A stretch of DNA of 64,000 nt from SVEL01 sp045123575 (GTDB lineage: Bacteria > Bacillota > Clostridia > Lachnospirales > Lachnospiraceae). The stretch lies in contig JBGVKG010000062.1 in the NCBI GenBank assembly GCA_045123575.1, forward strand, positions 1-64,000, in the 5' to 3' direction. The stretch's first letter is position 1. Every line of letters begins with the position of its first letter. Both the position numbers and the translations under genes were made by a program. Of the stretch, positions 33,716 through 42,378 are shown piece by piece. The notes beneath the pieces are model-generated. The model was not told the origin of the DNA. It made no database searches and was given only the letters and a program-made list of their open reading frames with translations.

Positions 33716-36700
33716 TTATGCCTCCTGCTCATTCTCTTTCTTTTTTAGAACAATAATCATCATAACAAGTACTGCTGCAACTGATATAAGAACAAGTCTA
33801 GATACATCAGTACTATCTCCTGTCTTTCCAGGTGTACTTGGTTTAGTAGGTGCAGAAGGTTTCGATGTTACGCCACCGTTTATAATTACATTTGATGGAC
33901 GGCCTGATATTACCTTATCGTCGTCATCGTTACCGGTTCCATCAGTAACGCCTCCCGGCTTATCTCCTGACTCATCCTTACCATCATCTCCATCAACTGG
34001 TTTATCTGTTGGATTATCAGTAGGATTATCCGATGGCTTTTCTGAAGGCTTATCTGATGGTGTATTACCTGGTTCATCACCTGGCGGTGTTACCGCAGGA
34101 TCATCAGGCTCCTCCTCTACTTCTATTAACTGGAACATTGGTGTTAAAACCAAGTTACCTGTTCTATTAGATATCTTAAGGATTCTATTTCCATCCTGGT
34201 CATACCATCCAAGGAAGTTGTAGCCTTCTTTTGTTGCATCCTCAAGAACTATACTACTGTTAATTGTGTAAGACTCTGGATTAGGATTTATAATATCTGC
34301 TGTCATATCAGAATATGTAATAGTATACTCACATATTTCAAACATAGCATTGATAATAATATCACTAGATGGCATAGTCAACACATATACACCGTCTGAC
34401 ACATATACTGGTGCAAGTGGAAGTTCCTCTGTCTTCAATGTAAGATTATTTCGTCCCAACATACCTTTTCCTAAAGACAAAGGTACCGCTGCGTCTGCAC
34501 GCTTATATGTAAGAGAGCCTGGCACTAACTGATATCCTTCCATAGGCTTTACATTTAACACAATTGTCTCATTTGCTCTATATGCATCTGATTCCCATGG
34601 ATGTGAAACTATAATCTCTCCATATACTTGACCGTCTATAACTATCTCTATAGTATACATTTCTTCCTTATAGTCAGTCCAATCTGGCTTTAATATAAGA
34701 TTTGATACATAACCTCTATTAGACGATGGTCCATCTGTAACCAGTTTTCCACCTAAGTCTATTCCATATATAATCTCTGTGGTCACATCATCATCATTAG
34801 AATCATCGTTATCCTGACGCACTAATAACCACTCAACATCCTTAGTCAATGTAGCAAAATCAAAATCATCAAATATTGTATATTTTACAGGATTACTGCT
34901 ATTATCAAAACCTCTTAAGTCCCAATATGTAATAGTGTACTGCTTTGGCGAGAACACCATATATACCTCAATAACAGTGTCATCCTTTACATCATCCTTT
35001 ACAGTAAAGGACTTTAAGCTACCCTGTATTTCAGCTCTTACAGTTTCATCTAATTTACTCTCGTATGTATAATACAACTCTTCGACTTTTATGCCCTCTG
35101 TCAATGGTTCTCCCATAGGATTACCCTTTGAATTCGCTCTGAAAAGTACAATACTAATCTTATCTCCAGCCTTTGCATAAGCTGTTGTAGTCTCAATTCC
35201 AGTCGCTTTATCTACGACTGTTTCTGTATATACAGGGTACATATTGCCACCCTCTGTATAATAGTAAAGTACTGGAACCACCTTGCCAGACACTATATCT
35301 TGGAATGTTCCATTCTCCATAAATTGACGTTCAAGAAGAGTTACATTGATTGCAAACTTGTCATATTCCATCCAATTTGCTGAGAATGTCAATGTTCCAT
35401 AAGTAACAGCTCCACTGTCACTTATAATATCACCAATAACTGCATCTGTATCAATTACTCCATCTACAAAGCTTAATGTCCAGCCTGCAAAATCTGTAAA
35501 TCTATTATTTTTATCTATAGTATTTACTGCGTTAGCAATGTCTTTATCAGACATATTTGGCTTACCCAAGCCCTCTCTTATAATATCTCCGATAGTCTTT
35601 CCTGCTGCTACATCTTCAATATCATATGTAAAGTTGTAGTCATTCCAAAGATACTCATTTGGCTCCTTACCATCTTTGAAGAAGATATTATATTCTACTG
35701 GCGAGAATTTAGCCTGTGTAGATATGTATACATCCTCACCCTTTATGGCAAAATCAATAAAACATTCTCCTGTAGCATCGTCAGTTGATACTGTATTGGC
35801 TGTGCTACACACAACAGACAGATTACTCATCTTATAACCTGCAGCTGTCTCCATTATAACTCTTACAGGTGTAGCATCTGGCAATGGTCTTGTATAATAA
35901 TAAGCTTTGCCATCCTTTACAATTGTAGCCAATGTACCATCTGGATTCTTTATAAGAAGCTGTTCAATATCTCTAAGACATTGTAACACTGTATACTTCT
36001 CACTAAGTGCTGTTGCATCAATGTATACAGCAAATCCACTCTTTACGTAGCGAGCATGGAAAACATGGCTAGTAAGTGTAGATACTGTGGCTGTTCCATT
36101 AATATCTGTACCATATCTATATATAGTATCTTCGTTATTATTTAGTAGCCATCCATCAAATGAATAATCTTCCTTCGGATGAGCCGGCATGTAATTTGTT
36201 ATTTTAACATCATATGTATAATATGGTTCATATACACCATAATCCAACAATATCTCTATAGGTTGATCAGTTGGATTTACCGTATACTCTATCTTAATCT
36301 TCCACTTAGCCTTAAGATATATCTTTCCATCAGACTGTATAAGATCAGAATACACCTCATAGTGATCACTTGTACCACCACTCTTTGGTGTTGATGTAAT
36401 ATGTGTAACCCAACCCTTTTCTGCTCCAGATGGGTCAGTATACATCCATCCTTCAAAAATCAGGTCTGGTGTGCTACCACCACCCAATCCGTTCTTCATA
36501 ATTGTTCCCAAATTAGCCAGATTCATTACCTCTGTGCCATACTCATAATCCATAGATGGCATAGACACACTGTGATTTGATTCATCACCTACTACAAATC
36601 CATCATCATATACGATGTCTATAGTTCCACCGTATATAATATTAGCTATAACTGATGTAGAAGTAGTTGGTATTCCATATCCATCGTAATTTGTAACAAA

Positions 36701-38494
36701 ACTTGACGATGTGGTTGTGTTATTAACATTAAGGAGAACATCCTTAACACTTAGACCATTTGGTATATATGTAGCATTGAGGTAATATGTCTCACCCTTT
36801 ATCAAAACATATACTCTGTTAGATGGTGAGGTCACATCATCCGATACAGGCTCTACTACTCGACCTTGCGAATCCTTAACCACATACTTTGCATAGCTAT
36901 CACCATTACCTACACCGAATTCATCCTTAACAGTAAGCGTTGTAGTCTCTGTAGCTGGCAGGTAGAAATATAAGCTGTTTGAATCTGAATATCCACATCC
37001 TTGATACTTATAATCCAAAACATTTTCTGCCACTACTACATCCAAATATACGTAATGTGTATCAACATCTATTGTATGTTTCTTCGTAATACTCTCTGTT
37101 AATTCCGATATATTTTCTGCAAACTGTAATCCCTGTCTAGGGTAATATGTAATAGGAATCTCTACTCCATCGGCAAGATTATTAAGATTAGATATCTTAA
37201 GTCCATCTGCATTATCTCCTGTTCCTGCCTCTACTTCATATACTCGTTTTCCATCAGCATTTACAGGATTCTTAGTGAAATTCTGTCCTCTTGTTTCAAT
37301 CCTAATAGAACCACCATTTATTTCAATACCTTCTACTGAAGCCGCTGCTGCTCCTGCTTTTAAAGCCACACCTGTTCCTATAGCTGCAACACCTTCTCTA
37401 GTAGAATTTATATGAATATTTCCATTGTTAATAGTTATCTTAGCCGCATTTGAAGCGCCATTTGCTGTTGCGGAACCTGCTCCACCACCGATTGCAGCAC
37501 CGTATCCTTCATTTAATATAGACAATCTAAATGGTGACTCACCATTCTCACCGCCTATGATAACTTCACCAGCTCCAGCTGTATAACTTTGTTGATAAAC
37601 ATATCCAATATAGAAAACGCCCTCAGACATCTTAGAAAATCCCATATTGAATATTTCTTCTGATATATCACCATCATTTACATACACACGCTGATTAGCA
37701 CTGTTATTTCTAAGCTCTGTTGTAAGACTCTCTACAACAGTAGCCGCCGACTGAGCGTTTTCATCATTAAGCGTAGCCGACTCTCTTGAACCAATAGCTG
37801 CTCCAAAGCTACCACTCTGGCTTGCCAATCTAAGAGACGCATCCGGATCACTTCCGCCTAACACCAAGCTCACTCTTCTCTCCACACTTGTATTCACCAC
37901 ATAATCATCTACAGTTGTAGGATTAGGTACAGATGGTTGTGTCAACAACAAAACATCATATGTAATGTTTTCTATAGATATAAGCGGTCTGTATTCTGTC
38001 GCAGTCGATACCGATTCTATATTACACTCTCCTTCAACTGTAACCACAAACTGTACAGCACCGCTAGATGTTGTAAAGCTTATTATCTCATAATCAAGAT
38101 TTCTCTGAATATTAACATTTTTAAGTGTAACATATACCTTTGTAGGATTACTTGCAGTTCCTCTTCCGCCGGTATAATCAATATTGATAGATTGATTCAA
38201 ACCAGTTGTTCCTGTTCCGTCGATAATATACGGATTATCAGCGTCATTATCTACCACAGGAACTCTTGTCTTGATAACTGTATTGTTATCTCCATTACTT
38301 AAATCTGACAATTTATAGACATTATTACCTGATGACGTCCACGACACTAAACGTTCTGTTGCCGCCTTTGTTTCAGGCAAACAAAAGAACAGTATCATCA
38401 CTGCTACAAGACACACGCTTAGCACCGACACTGCTCCTGGTATAGTTTTCTTACTTTCTTTAATTTTATTACATATATTTACTAATCTATCCAT
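33716..38494 (-). CDS. Large cell-wall-linked surface protein with InlB-type repeats (1592 aa)
   Basis: The start at ATG 38494 is fixed by AAGGAGGG. A signal segment (about 17-45, VLSVCLVAVMILFFCLP...ETKA) is followed by a Ser/Thr-rich region with beta-solenoid repeats (GYGAAIGGGAGSATA, VAAIGTGVALKAG). Several Listeria-Bacteroides (InlB B) repeats follow, with ends like FEGWMYTD, FDGWLLNN, FAGWTLSF and FLGWYDQD. Then come a Pro/Asp/Lys-rich wall-spanning linker and GKTGDST before a hydrophobic helix and KKKENEQEA. This is a sortase-type layout with a non-LPXTG motif. It probably binds host glycans or other cells. Confidence 0.8.
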   Translation of the reverse strand: MDRLVNICNKIKESKKTIPGAVSVLSVCLVAVMILFFCLPETKAATERLVSWTSSGNNVYKLSDLSNGDNNTVIKTRVPVVDNDADNPYIIDGTGTTGLNQSINIDYTGGRGTASNPTKVYVTLKNVNIQRNLDYEIISFTTSSGAVQFVVTVEGECNIESVSTATEYRPLISIENITYDVLLLTQPSVPNPTTVDDYVVNTSVERRVSLVLGGSDPDASLRLASQSGSFGAAIGSRESATLNDENAQSAATVVESLTTELRNNSANQRVYVNDGDISEEIFNMGFSKMSEGVFYIGYVYQQSYTAGAGEVIIGGENGESPFRLSILNEGYGAAIGGGAGSATANGASNAAKITINNGNIHINSTREGVAAIGTGVALKAGAAAASVEGIEINGGSIRIETRGQNFTKNPVNADGKRVYEVEAGTGDNADGLKISNLNNLADGVEIPITYYPRQGLQFAENISELTESITKKHTIDVDTHYVYLDVVVAENVLDYKYQGCGYSDSNSLYFYLPATETTTLTVKDEFGVGNGDSYAKYVVKDSQGRVVEPVSDDVTSPSNRVYVLIKGETYYLNATYIPNGLSVKDVLLNVNNTTTSSSFVTNYDGYGIPTTSTSVIANIIYGGTIDIVYDDGFVVGDESNHSVSMPSMDYEYGTEVMNLANLGTIMKNGLGGGSTPDLIFEGWMYTDPSGAEKGWVTHITSTPKSGGTSDHYEVYSDLIQSDGKIYLKAKWKIKIEYTVNPTDQPIEILLDYGVYEPYYTYDVKITNYMPAHPKEDYSFDGWLLNNNEDTIYRYGTDINGTATVSTLTSHVFHARYVKSGFAVYIDATALSEKYTVLQCLRDIEQLLIKNPDGTLATIVKDGKAYYYTRPLPDATPVRVIMETAAGYKMSNLSVVCSTANTVSTDDATGECFIDFAIKGEDVYISTQAKFSPVEYNIFFKDGKEPNEYLWNDYNFTYDIEDVAAGKTIGDIIREGLGKPNMSDKDIANAVNTIDKNNRFTDFAGWTLSFVDGVIDTDAVIGDIISDSGAVTYGTLTFSANWMEYDKFAINVTLLERQFMENGTFQDIVSGKVVPVLYYYTEGGNMYPVYTETVVDKATGIETTTAYAKAGDKISIVLFRANSKGNPMGEPLTEGIKVEELYYTYESKLDETVRAEIQGSLKSFTVKDDVKDDTVIEVYMVFSPKQYTITYWDLRGFDNSSNPVKYTIFDDFDFATLTKDVEWLLVRQDNDDSNDDDVTTEIIYGIDLGGKLVTDGPSSNRGYVSNLILKPDWTDYKEEMYTIEIVIDGQVYGEIIVSHPWESDAYRANETIVLNVKPMEGYQLVPGSLTYKRADAAVPLSLGKGMLGRNNLTLKTEELPLAPVYVSDGVYVLTMPSSDIIINAMFEICEYTITYSDMTADIINPNPESYTINSSIVLEDATKEGYNFLGWYDQDGNRILKISNRTGNLVLTPMFQLIEVEEEPDDPAVTPPGDEPGNTPSDKPSEKPSDNPTDNPTDKPVDGDDGKDESGDKPGGVTDGTGNDDDDKVISGRPSNVIINGGVTSKPSAPTKPSTPGKTGDSTDVSRLVLISVAAVLVMMIIVLKKKENEQEA

Positions 38495-38570
38495 TGGCAC
38501 CCTCCTTGGAACCTTTGCATATTTTTACGTTCCTATATTTTCTTTGCATCCTTGCACAGTAATTTATATT

Positions 38571-38599
38571 AATATACCACACAATCCCCATAAAATCAA
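38571..38599 (-). promoter_or_regulatory. Promoter of the surface-protein gene
   Basis: Minus-strand TTGATT (38594-38599), 17-bp spacer and TATATT (38571-38576), giving a leader of roughly 70 nt before the ATG at 38494. Confidence 0.55.
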
Positions 38600-38661
38600 T
38601 ATATTTCCACATTTTTCTAAGTCTGTATGATGATTACTCCACAAAAATCTGAATAGAATAT

Positions 38662-38689
38662 TTGACATCACTCTCCAATATGTTAAAAT
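38662..38689 (+). promoter_or_regulatory. Promoter of ABC operon; implies leaderless mRNA
   Basis: TTGACA at 38662-38667, 16-bp spacer, TAAAAT at 38684-38689. The ATG is at 38696, so transcription would begin at or next to the start codon, and no ribosome-binding site precedes it. Confidence 0.6.
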
Positions 38690-38695
38690 GAACCT

Positions 38696-39367
38696 ATGAT
38701 TAAGATAAATAATATAAAAAAATCATTTGGAAAAAAGCAAGTTTTGAAAGGTTGTAACTTTACTGCTGCCCCAGGCGAATGCATAGGCATAGTAGGCTCC
38801 AATGGTTCAGGGAAATCCACATTATTATCTATAATTTCCGGTATGAGAAAGGCAGACTGTGGCAATATAGATATAAATGACTCCCAGTCAAAAATAGCCT
38901 ATGTCCCTCAAGATAACCCTATATATCCAGAACTTTCTGTAAAAGACAACCTAATGCTGTGGTATTGCGACTCTAAATCTTCCTTTGAAACATCCATAAC
39001 AAGCGGTGTAATTCACTTATTAGGTCTAGATACTGTTCTAAAACAAAGAGCTTCAACATTGTCTGGTGGTATGAAAAAAAGATTAAGCATAGCCATAGCC
39101 ATGGCTGGCAATCCTAATATCATCATATTAGATGAACCAAGTGCCGCCCTTGATTTACATAGCAAACTCATCATAAGAGATTATTTAAATGAATGCCTTG
39201 CAAAAGGATGTACAGTTATACTCACAACCCATGATGAAATAGAATTGGACATATGTAGTCGTCTACTTGTTTTAAAAGATGGCCTTTTAACAGAAATTCC
39301 GACAAATCTTCGTGGTGACAATCTGCTTCAAATGATGAATACAAGTAACCAGAATCAAACAAAATAG
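38696..39367 (+). CDS. ABC transporter ATP-binding protein (ABC-2 type)
   Basis: A 223-residue ATPase with Walker A GSNGSGKST (residues 34-42), Q-loop VPQDNPIYPELS, signature LSGGMKKRLS and Walker B IIILDEPSAALD, plus H-loop TTHDE. It energises the two ABC-2 membrane proteins encoded downstream in a tightly packed operon. The substrate is unknown; this class exports antibiotics, lipids, peptides or polymers. The promoter at 38662 implies a leaderless transcript. Confidence 0.9.
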   Translation: MIKINNIKKSFGKKQVLKGCNFTAAPGECIGIVGSNGSGKSTLLSIISGMRKADCGNIDINDSQSKIAYVPQDNPIYPELSVKDNLMLWYCDSKSSFETSITSGVIHLLGLDTVLKQRASTLSGGMKKRLSIAIAMAGNPNIIILDEPSAALDLHSKLIIRDYLNECLAKGCTVILTTHDEIELDICSRLLVLKDGLLTEIPTNLRGDNLLQMMNTSNQNQTK

Positions 39368-39376
39368 GTGCATACT

Positions 39377-40156
39377 ATGAATAACAAAAGATTAGTAATA
39401 GCTATACTCTCTATTACATCACTTACCATTATTGGCATTTCTTTATTGGCTGTAATAAGCTTTACAACTAAACCTACAGAACCTAAAATATCCGTGGAAT
39501 CCTTAACAAATGAGCAATTGCTTTCAACAGGCATTTCCTACATTATGCAGGATAGCTCCTCGTTAGCAAGCAACTACATCTCATCCCAATACAGCTTATT
39601 GCCTGAATTTGATTATGAAACTTTTACAAATAATTGCATGAGCGCTATAAACGAACAAATAGCCACCTCATCTCATAATATCACCGTACAAAATATGGGA
39701 AAATCAACTGTAGAAACTAATGAATACCAACATTATAAAACTAGCATTTCTATTAGTGAATTAGCAAATATCATAAAGCCAGCTATTTTATTTGCATTAA
39801 AAAATCCAGAACTTCAATCATATATAGATATGTTATATGATATGTATTATTCAGATACAGACAACGACTATGATAATTTGTACTTTGACTATACAGTCAA
39901 TATCTCATCCCAAATGTCCGGAATAAGTGTAATGCTAGATTCACACTGGTCTATATTAATTTCCCAATTAACCGAAAAGATTGGCGAAAGTGTAGATGTT
40001 GATCTTTACCTTACAAAAGATATAAACGTTGCAATCTGCACAGTAACATTTGAGGACGGAACAATTTTAAATATTAGCAATGTAGATGACAAAGATTTTG
40101 TTACAATATTAGAAAACATCCAGTACTATTATGAAAAGATTTTTAATACTTATTAA
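39377..40156 (+). CDS. Membrane-anchored extracytoplasmic protein of ABC operon (259 aa)
   Basis: ATG 39377 follows AGGTG. An upstream GTG at 39368 is the alternative. One N-terminal membrane helix (about 6-27) is followed by a soluble domain rich in Asp, Ser and Tyr (YSDTDNDYDNLYFDY) with no enzyme motif. It probably lies outside the membrane, and its end overlaps the first permease by 26 bp. It could be a substrate-binding or assembly partner of the exporter. I do not recognise the family. Confidence 0.6.
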   Translation: MNNKRLVIAILSITSLTIIGISLLAVISFTTKPTEPKISVESLTNEQLLSTGISYIMQDSSSLASNYISSQYSLLPEFDYETFTNNCMSAINEQIATSSHNITVQNMGKSTVETNEYQHYKTSISISELANIIKPAILFALKNPELQSYIDMLYDMYYSDTDNDYDNLYFDYTVNISSQMSGISVMLDSHWSILISQLTEKIGESVDVDLYLTKDINVAICTVTFEDGTILNISNVDDKDFVTILENIQYYYEKIFNTY

Positions 40157-41363
40157 GTTAAATATAAAAAGAGGCCTACACAATCTTGTATGGCAAATCA
40201 TAGGAGCAATTGCACTGATTTTTATAGTTGGTGCCATTGCTTTTTGTGGTAATAATTTTATGACAGCAATAAGTTCCAACAATTCCATAAGCCCTATCAA
40301 CCTTGCCGTCATTATGAATGACGATTCTCTTATGGCTCAAACCATATCAGACGCCATAACCACAAACGAACAACTCTCAAGCAGTATCATCTTCGATTTT
40401 GTAGATGAGGCGAGTGCTTTCTCCGGTTTAGAAAACGGACACTACATAGCTGCTGTTATCATTCCTAACGATACCGTAGACAGTATATTAAACGGTACAA
40501 ACACGCCTATAGAGATTGTATTCCCAAAAAACTCAGGATTAGAAGCAGTTATCATAAAAGAAATTGCCGATGCTGCCGCCACTCTTCTCGGTTCAGCCCA
40601 AGCTGGCGTATATAGTATATATGACATTTATGACCAGTACGATGTAGCTAAATATACCGATAAAGCTGTATTCCGAATGAATTTAAAATACATATCCTTT
40701 GTAGTAGGTGGCTCCAATCTATTCGAATCCACCATAATATCTGTCTCTGGTGCATTATCCCTTATGGAATATTACATATGTGGTGGTATTGTTTTATTTA
40801 TGATGCTTATAGCTATAAACTACTTCTCTATTGCCAACAGACTAGACAGTGTATCTTCTAAAACACTATCGCTTCAAAAGACACCATTGCTTTTACAAGA
40901 GCTTGCAAATTATATAGGAATTACCGTATCTCAAATATTAACTTTACTCATTGTCGCTATACCTGCCACAGCTATTTTAAAGATATACGACATACTTATT
41001 ACACCAAAAGAGTGGTTGAAACTAATCTTAACAATATTTATTTTCACTATAGTTTCATCTGCGTATGTTTACTTCATATCACGTCTGACAAAACATAATC
41101 TTAGTCGTATTATGATAAGTTTTATATGCACACTTGTAATGTGTTTTCTATCAGGCTGTTTTATACCATCTGTGATGCTACCTGATTTACTAACCAGCAT
41201 AGCCTCACTACTACCTACCAGTTGTATGATGAGTTGCATAACCAAAATAATGTGCGGTATATGGAGCAACACAGCTATTTTTTGTTGTTTAATATGGAGT
41301 ATTGTCCTCTTTACACTGGGTGTCTATTGCACTTATATATCTAGAGGAAAGGAGTTAAGATAG
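40131..41363 (+). CDS. ABC-2 type permease
   Basis: A 410-residue membrane protein with the ABC-2 layout: one N-terminal helix (about 20-45), a large external domain (about 45-200), then a bundle of five or six helices (for example GGIVLFMMLIAINYFS; SQILTLLIVAIPATAILK; IMISFICTLVMCFLSGCF). It overlaps the preceding gene by 26 bp and lacks its own clear ribosome-binding site, so it is translationally coupled. It pairs with the downstream permease and the ATPase. Confidence 0.8.
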   Translation: MKRFLILIKLNIKRGLHNLVWQIIGAIALIFIVGAIAFCGNNFMTAISSNNSISPINLAVIMNDDSLMAQTISDAITTNEQLSSSIIFDFVDEASAFSGLENGHYIAAVIIPNDTVDSILNGTNTPIEIVFPKNSGLEAVIIKEIADAAATLLGSAQAGVYSIYDIYDQYDVAKYTDKAVFRMNLKYISFVVGGSNLFESTIISVSGALSLMEYYICGGIVLFMMLIAINYFSIANRLDSVSSKTLSLQKTPLLLQELANYIGITVSQILTLLIVAIPATAILKIYDILITPKEWLKLILTIFIFTIVSSAYVYFISRLTKHNLSRIMISFICTLVMCFLSGCFIPSVMLPDLLTSIASLLPTSCMMSCITKIMCGIWSNTAIFCCLIWSIVLFTLGVYCTYISRGKELR

Positions 41364-41364
41364 T

Positions 41365-42378
41365 ATGAGAAAATGTATTATATGGTTATACCTTATGACC
41401 AAACGTCAATTAAAACATATATCCACCATCGTTATTCTTACATGTATGTTTTTTACTATTTTTGCCATAAGCTTTATTCCTAACACCATAAATAGTTCCA
41501 TACATGTAGGCTACTATATTTCAAAAGATAACCCTCTATATCATACACTATCAGAAGAATTCAATACCCATACAGGAAGTATTGTATTTTCTTCTTACGA
41601 TAACATAAATGATATGGAAAAAGACATATTAGCCGGCACACTGCAAAGCGGATATGCATTTGATAAGAATATGTCTAAAATAAGATCTATACACCCTAAA
41701 GATAGTGCTACATCTATGCTTTCAAACATTGTTATACTAGCTATGATTATGGAACATACTGCAGACGATATGCTTATTGATGATATATTAAATCAACGCT
41801 TCTTTCCTGATGTAACTGATAGTGATTTAGAATATATGCGAAGTGTATATTATAAATATGCTACCAATGATAGCACCTTCTCCTTTGACTATAAGACTCT
41901 GTACGACGAATACAACGGCGGTTCTCACACGGTAAATATATCTTCGTACATAGCAACCCCCGTCAGAGGGCTTATAGCGATTTTAATATTTATATCAGCA
42001 TTAGCAGCCGGTTTAAATAGCTATTCTGACGCAAATATCCCACTACGACGCCAACCATTACTAAGACTTTTAAATATATCTATACCAGTATTTCTGGCGA
42101 CTATTATAGGTCTTGCTGGTATTGTCATAGTGGGCTTATGTAACAACATTTTTTATGAAATATTTGCCCTATCAACCTATGCAATAGGATGTATTCTAAT
42201 ATGTTTATTACTTTCTTATGTAGTTAATAAATACATATTTACCACTCTTATACCTGTATTTATATTGGGTTCTATTGTATGTTGTCCTATTATCTTTAAC
42301 CTAGGAAATATTATTCCTGCCATAAAGATTATACAACACCTTTTTCCGCCAACATACTACATAACTATATTCTTCTAA
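41365..42378 (+). CDS. ABC-2 type permease, second subunit
   Basis: A 337-residue protein, similar in layout to its neighbour: N-terminal helix (about 18-40), extracellular part with acidic residues, then four to five C-terminal helices (IAILIFISALAAGL; TIIGLAGIVIVGLC; IGCILICLLLSYVV). AAAGGAG precedes the ATG 2 bp after the previous stop. It ends inside the convergent kinase gene with a 14-bp overlap and has no terminator. It presumably forms a heterodimer with the first permease. Confidence 0.8.
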   Translation: MRKCIIWLYLMTKRQLKHISTIVILTCMFFTIFAISFIPNTINSSIHVGYYISKDNPLYHTLSEEFNTHTGSIVFSSYDNINDMEKDILAGTLQSGYAFDKNMSKIRSIHPKDSATSMLSNIVILAMIMEHTADDMLIDDILNQRFFPDVTDSDLEYMRSVYYKYATNDSTFSFDYKTLYDEYNGGSHTVNISSYIATPVRGLIAILIFISALAAGLNSYSDANIPLRRQPLLRLLNISIPVFLATIIGLAGIVIVGLCNNIFYEIFALSTYAIGCILICLLLSYVVNKYIFTTLIPVFILGSIVCCPIIFNLGNIIPAIKIIQHLFPPTYYITIFF

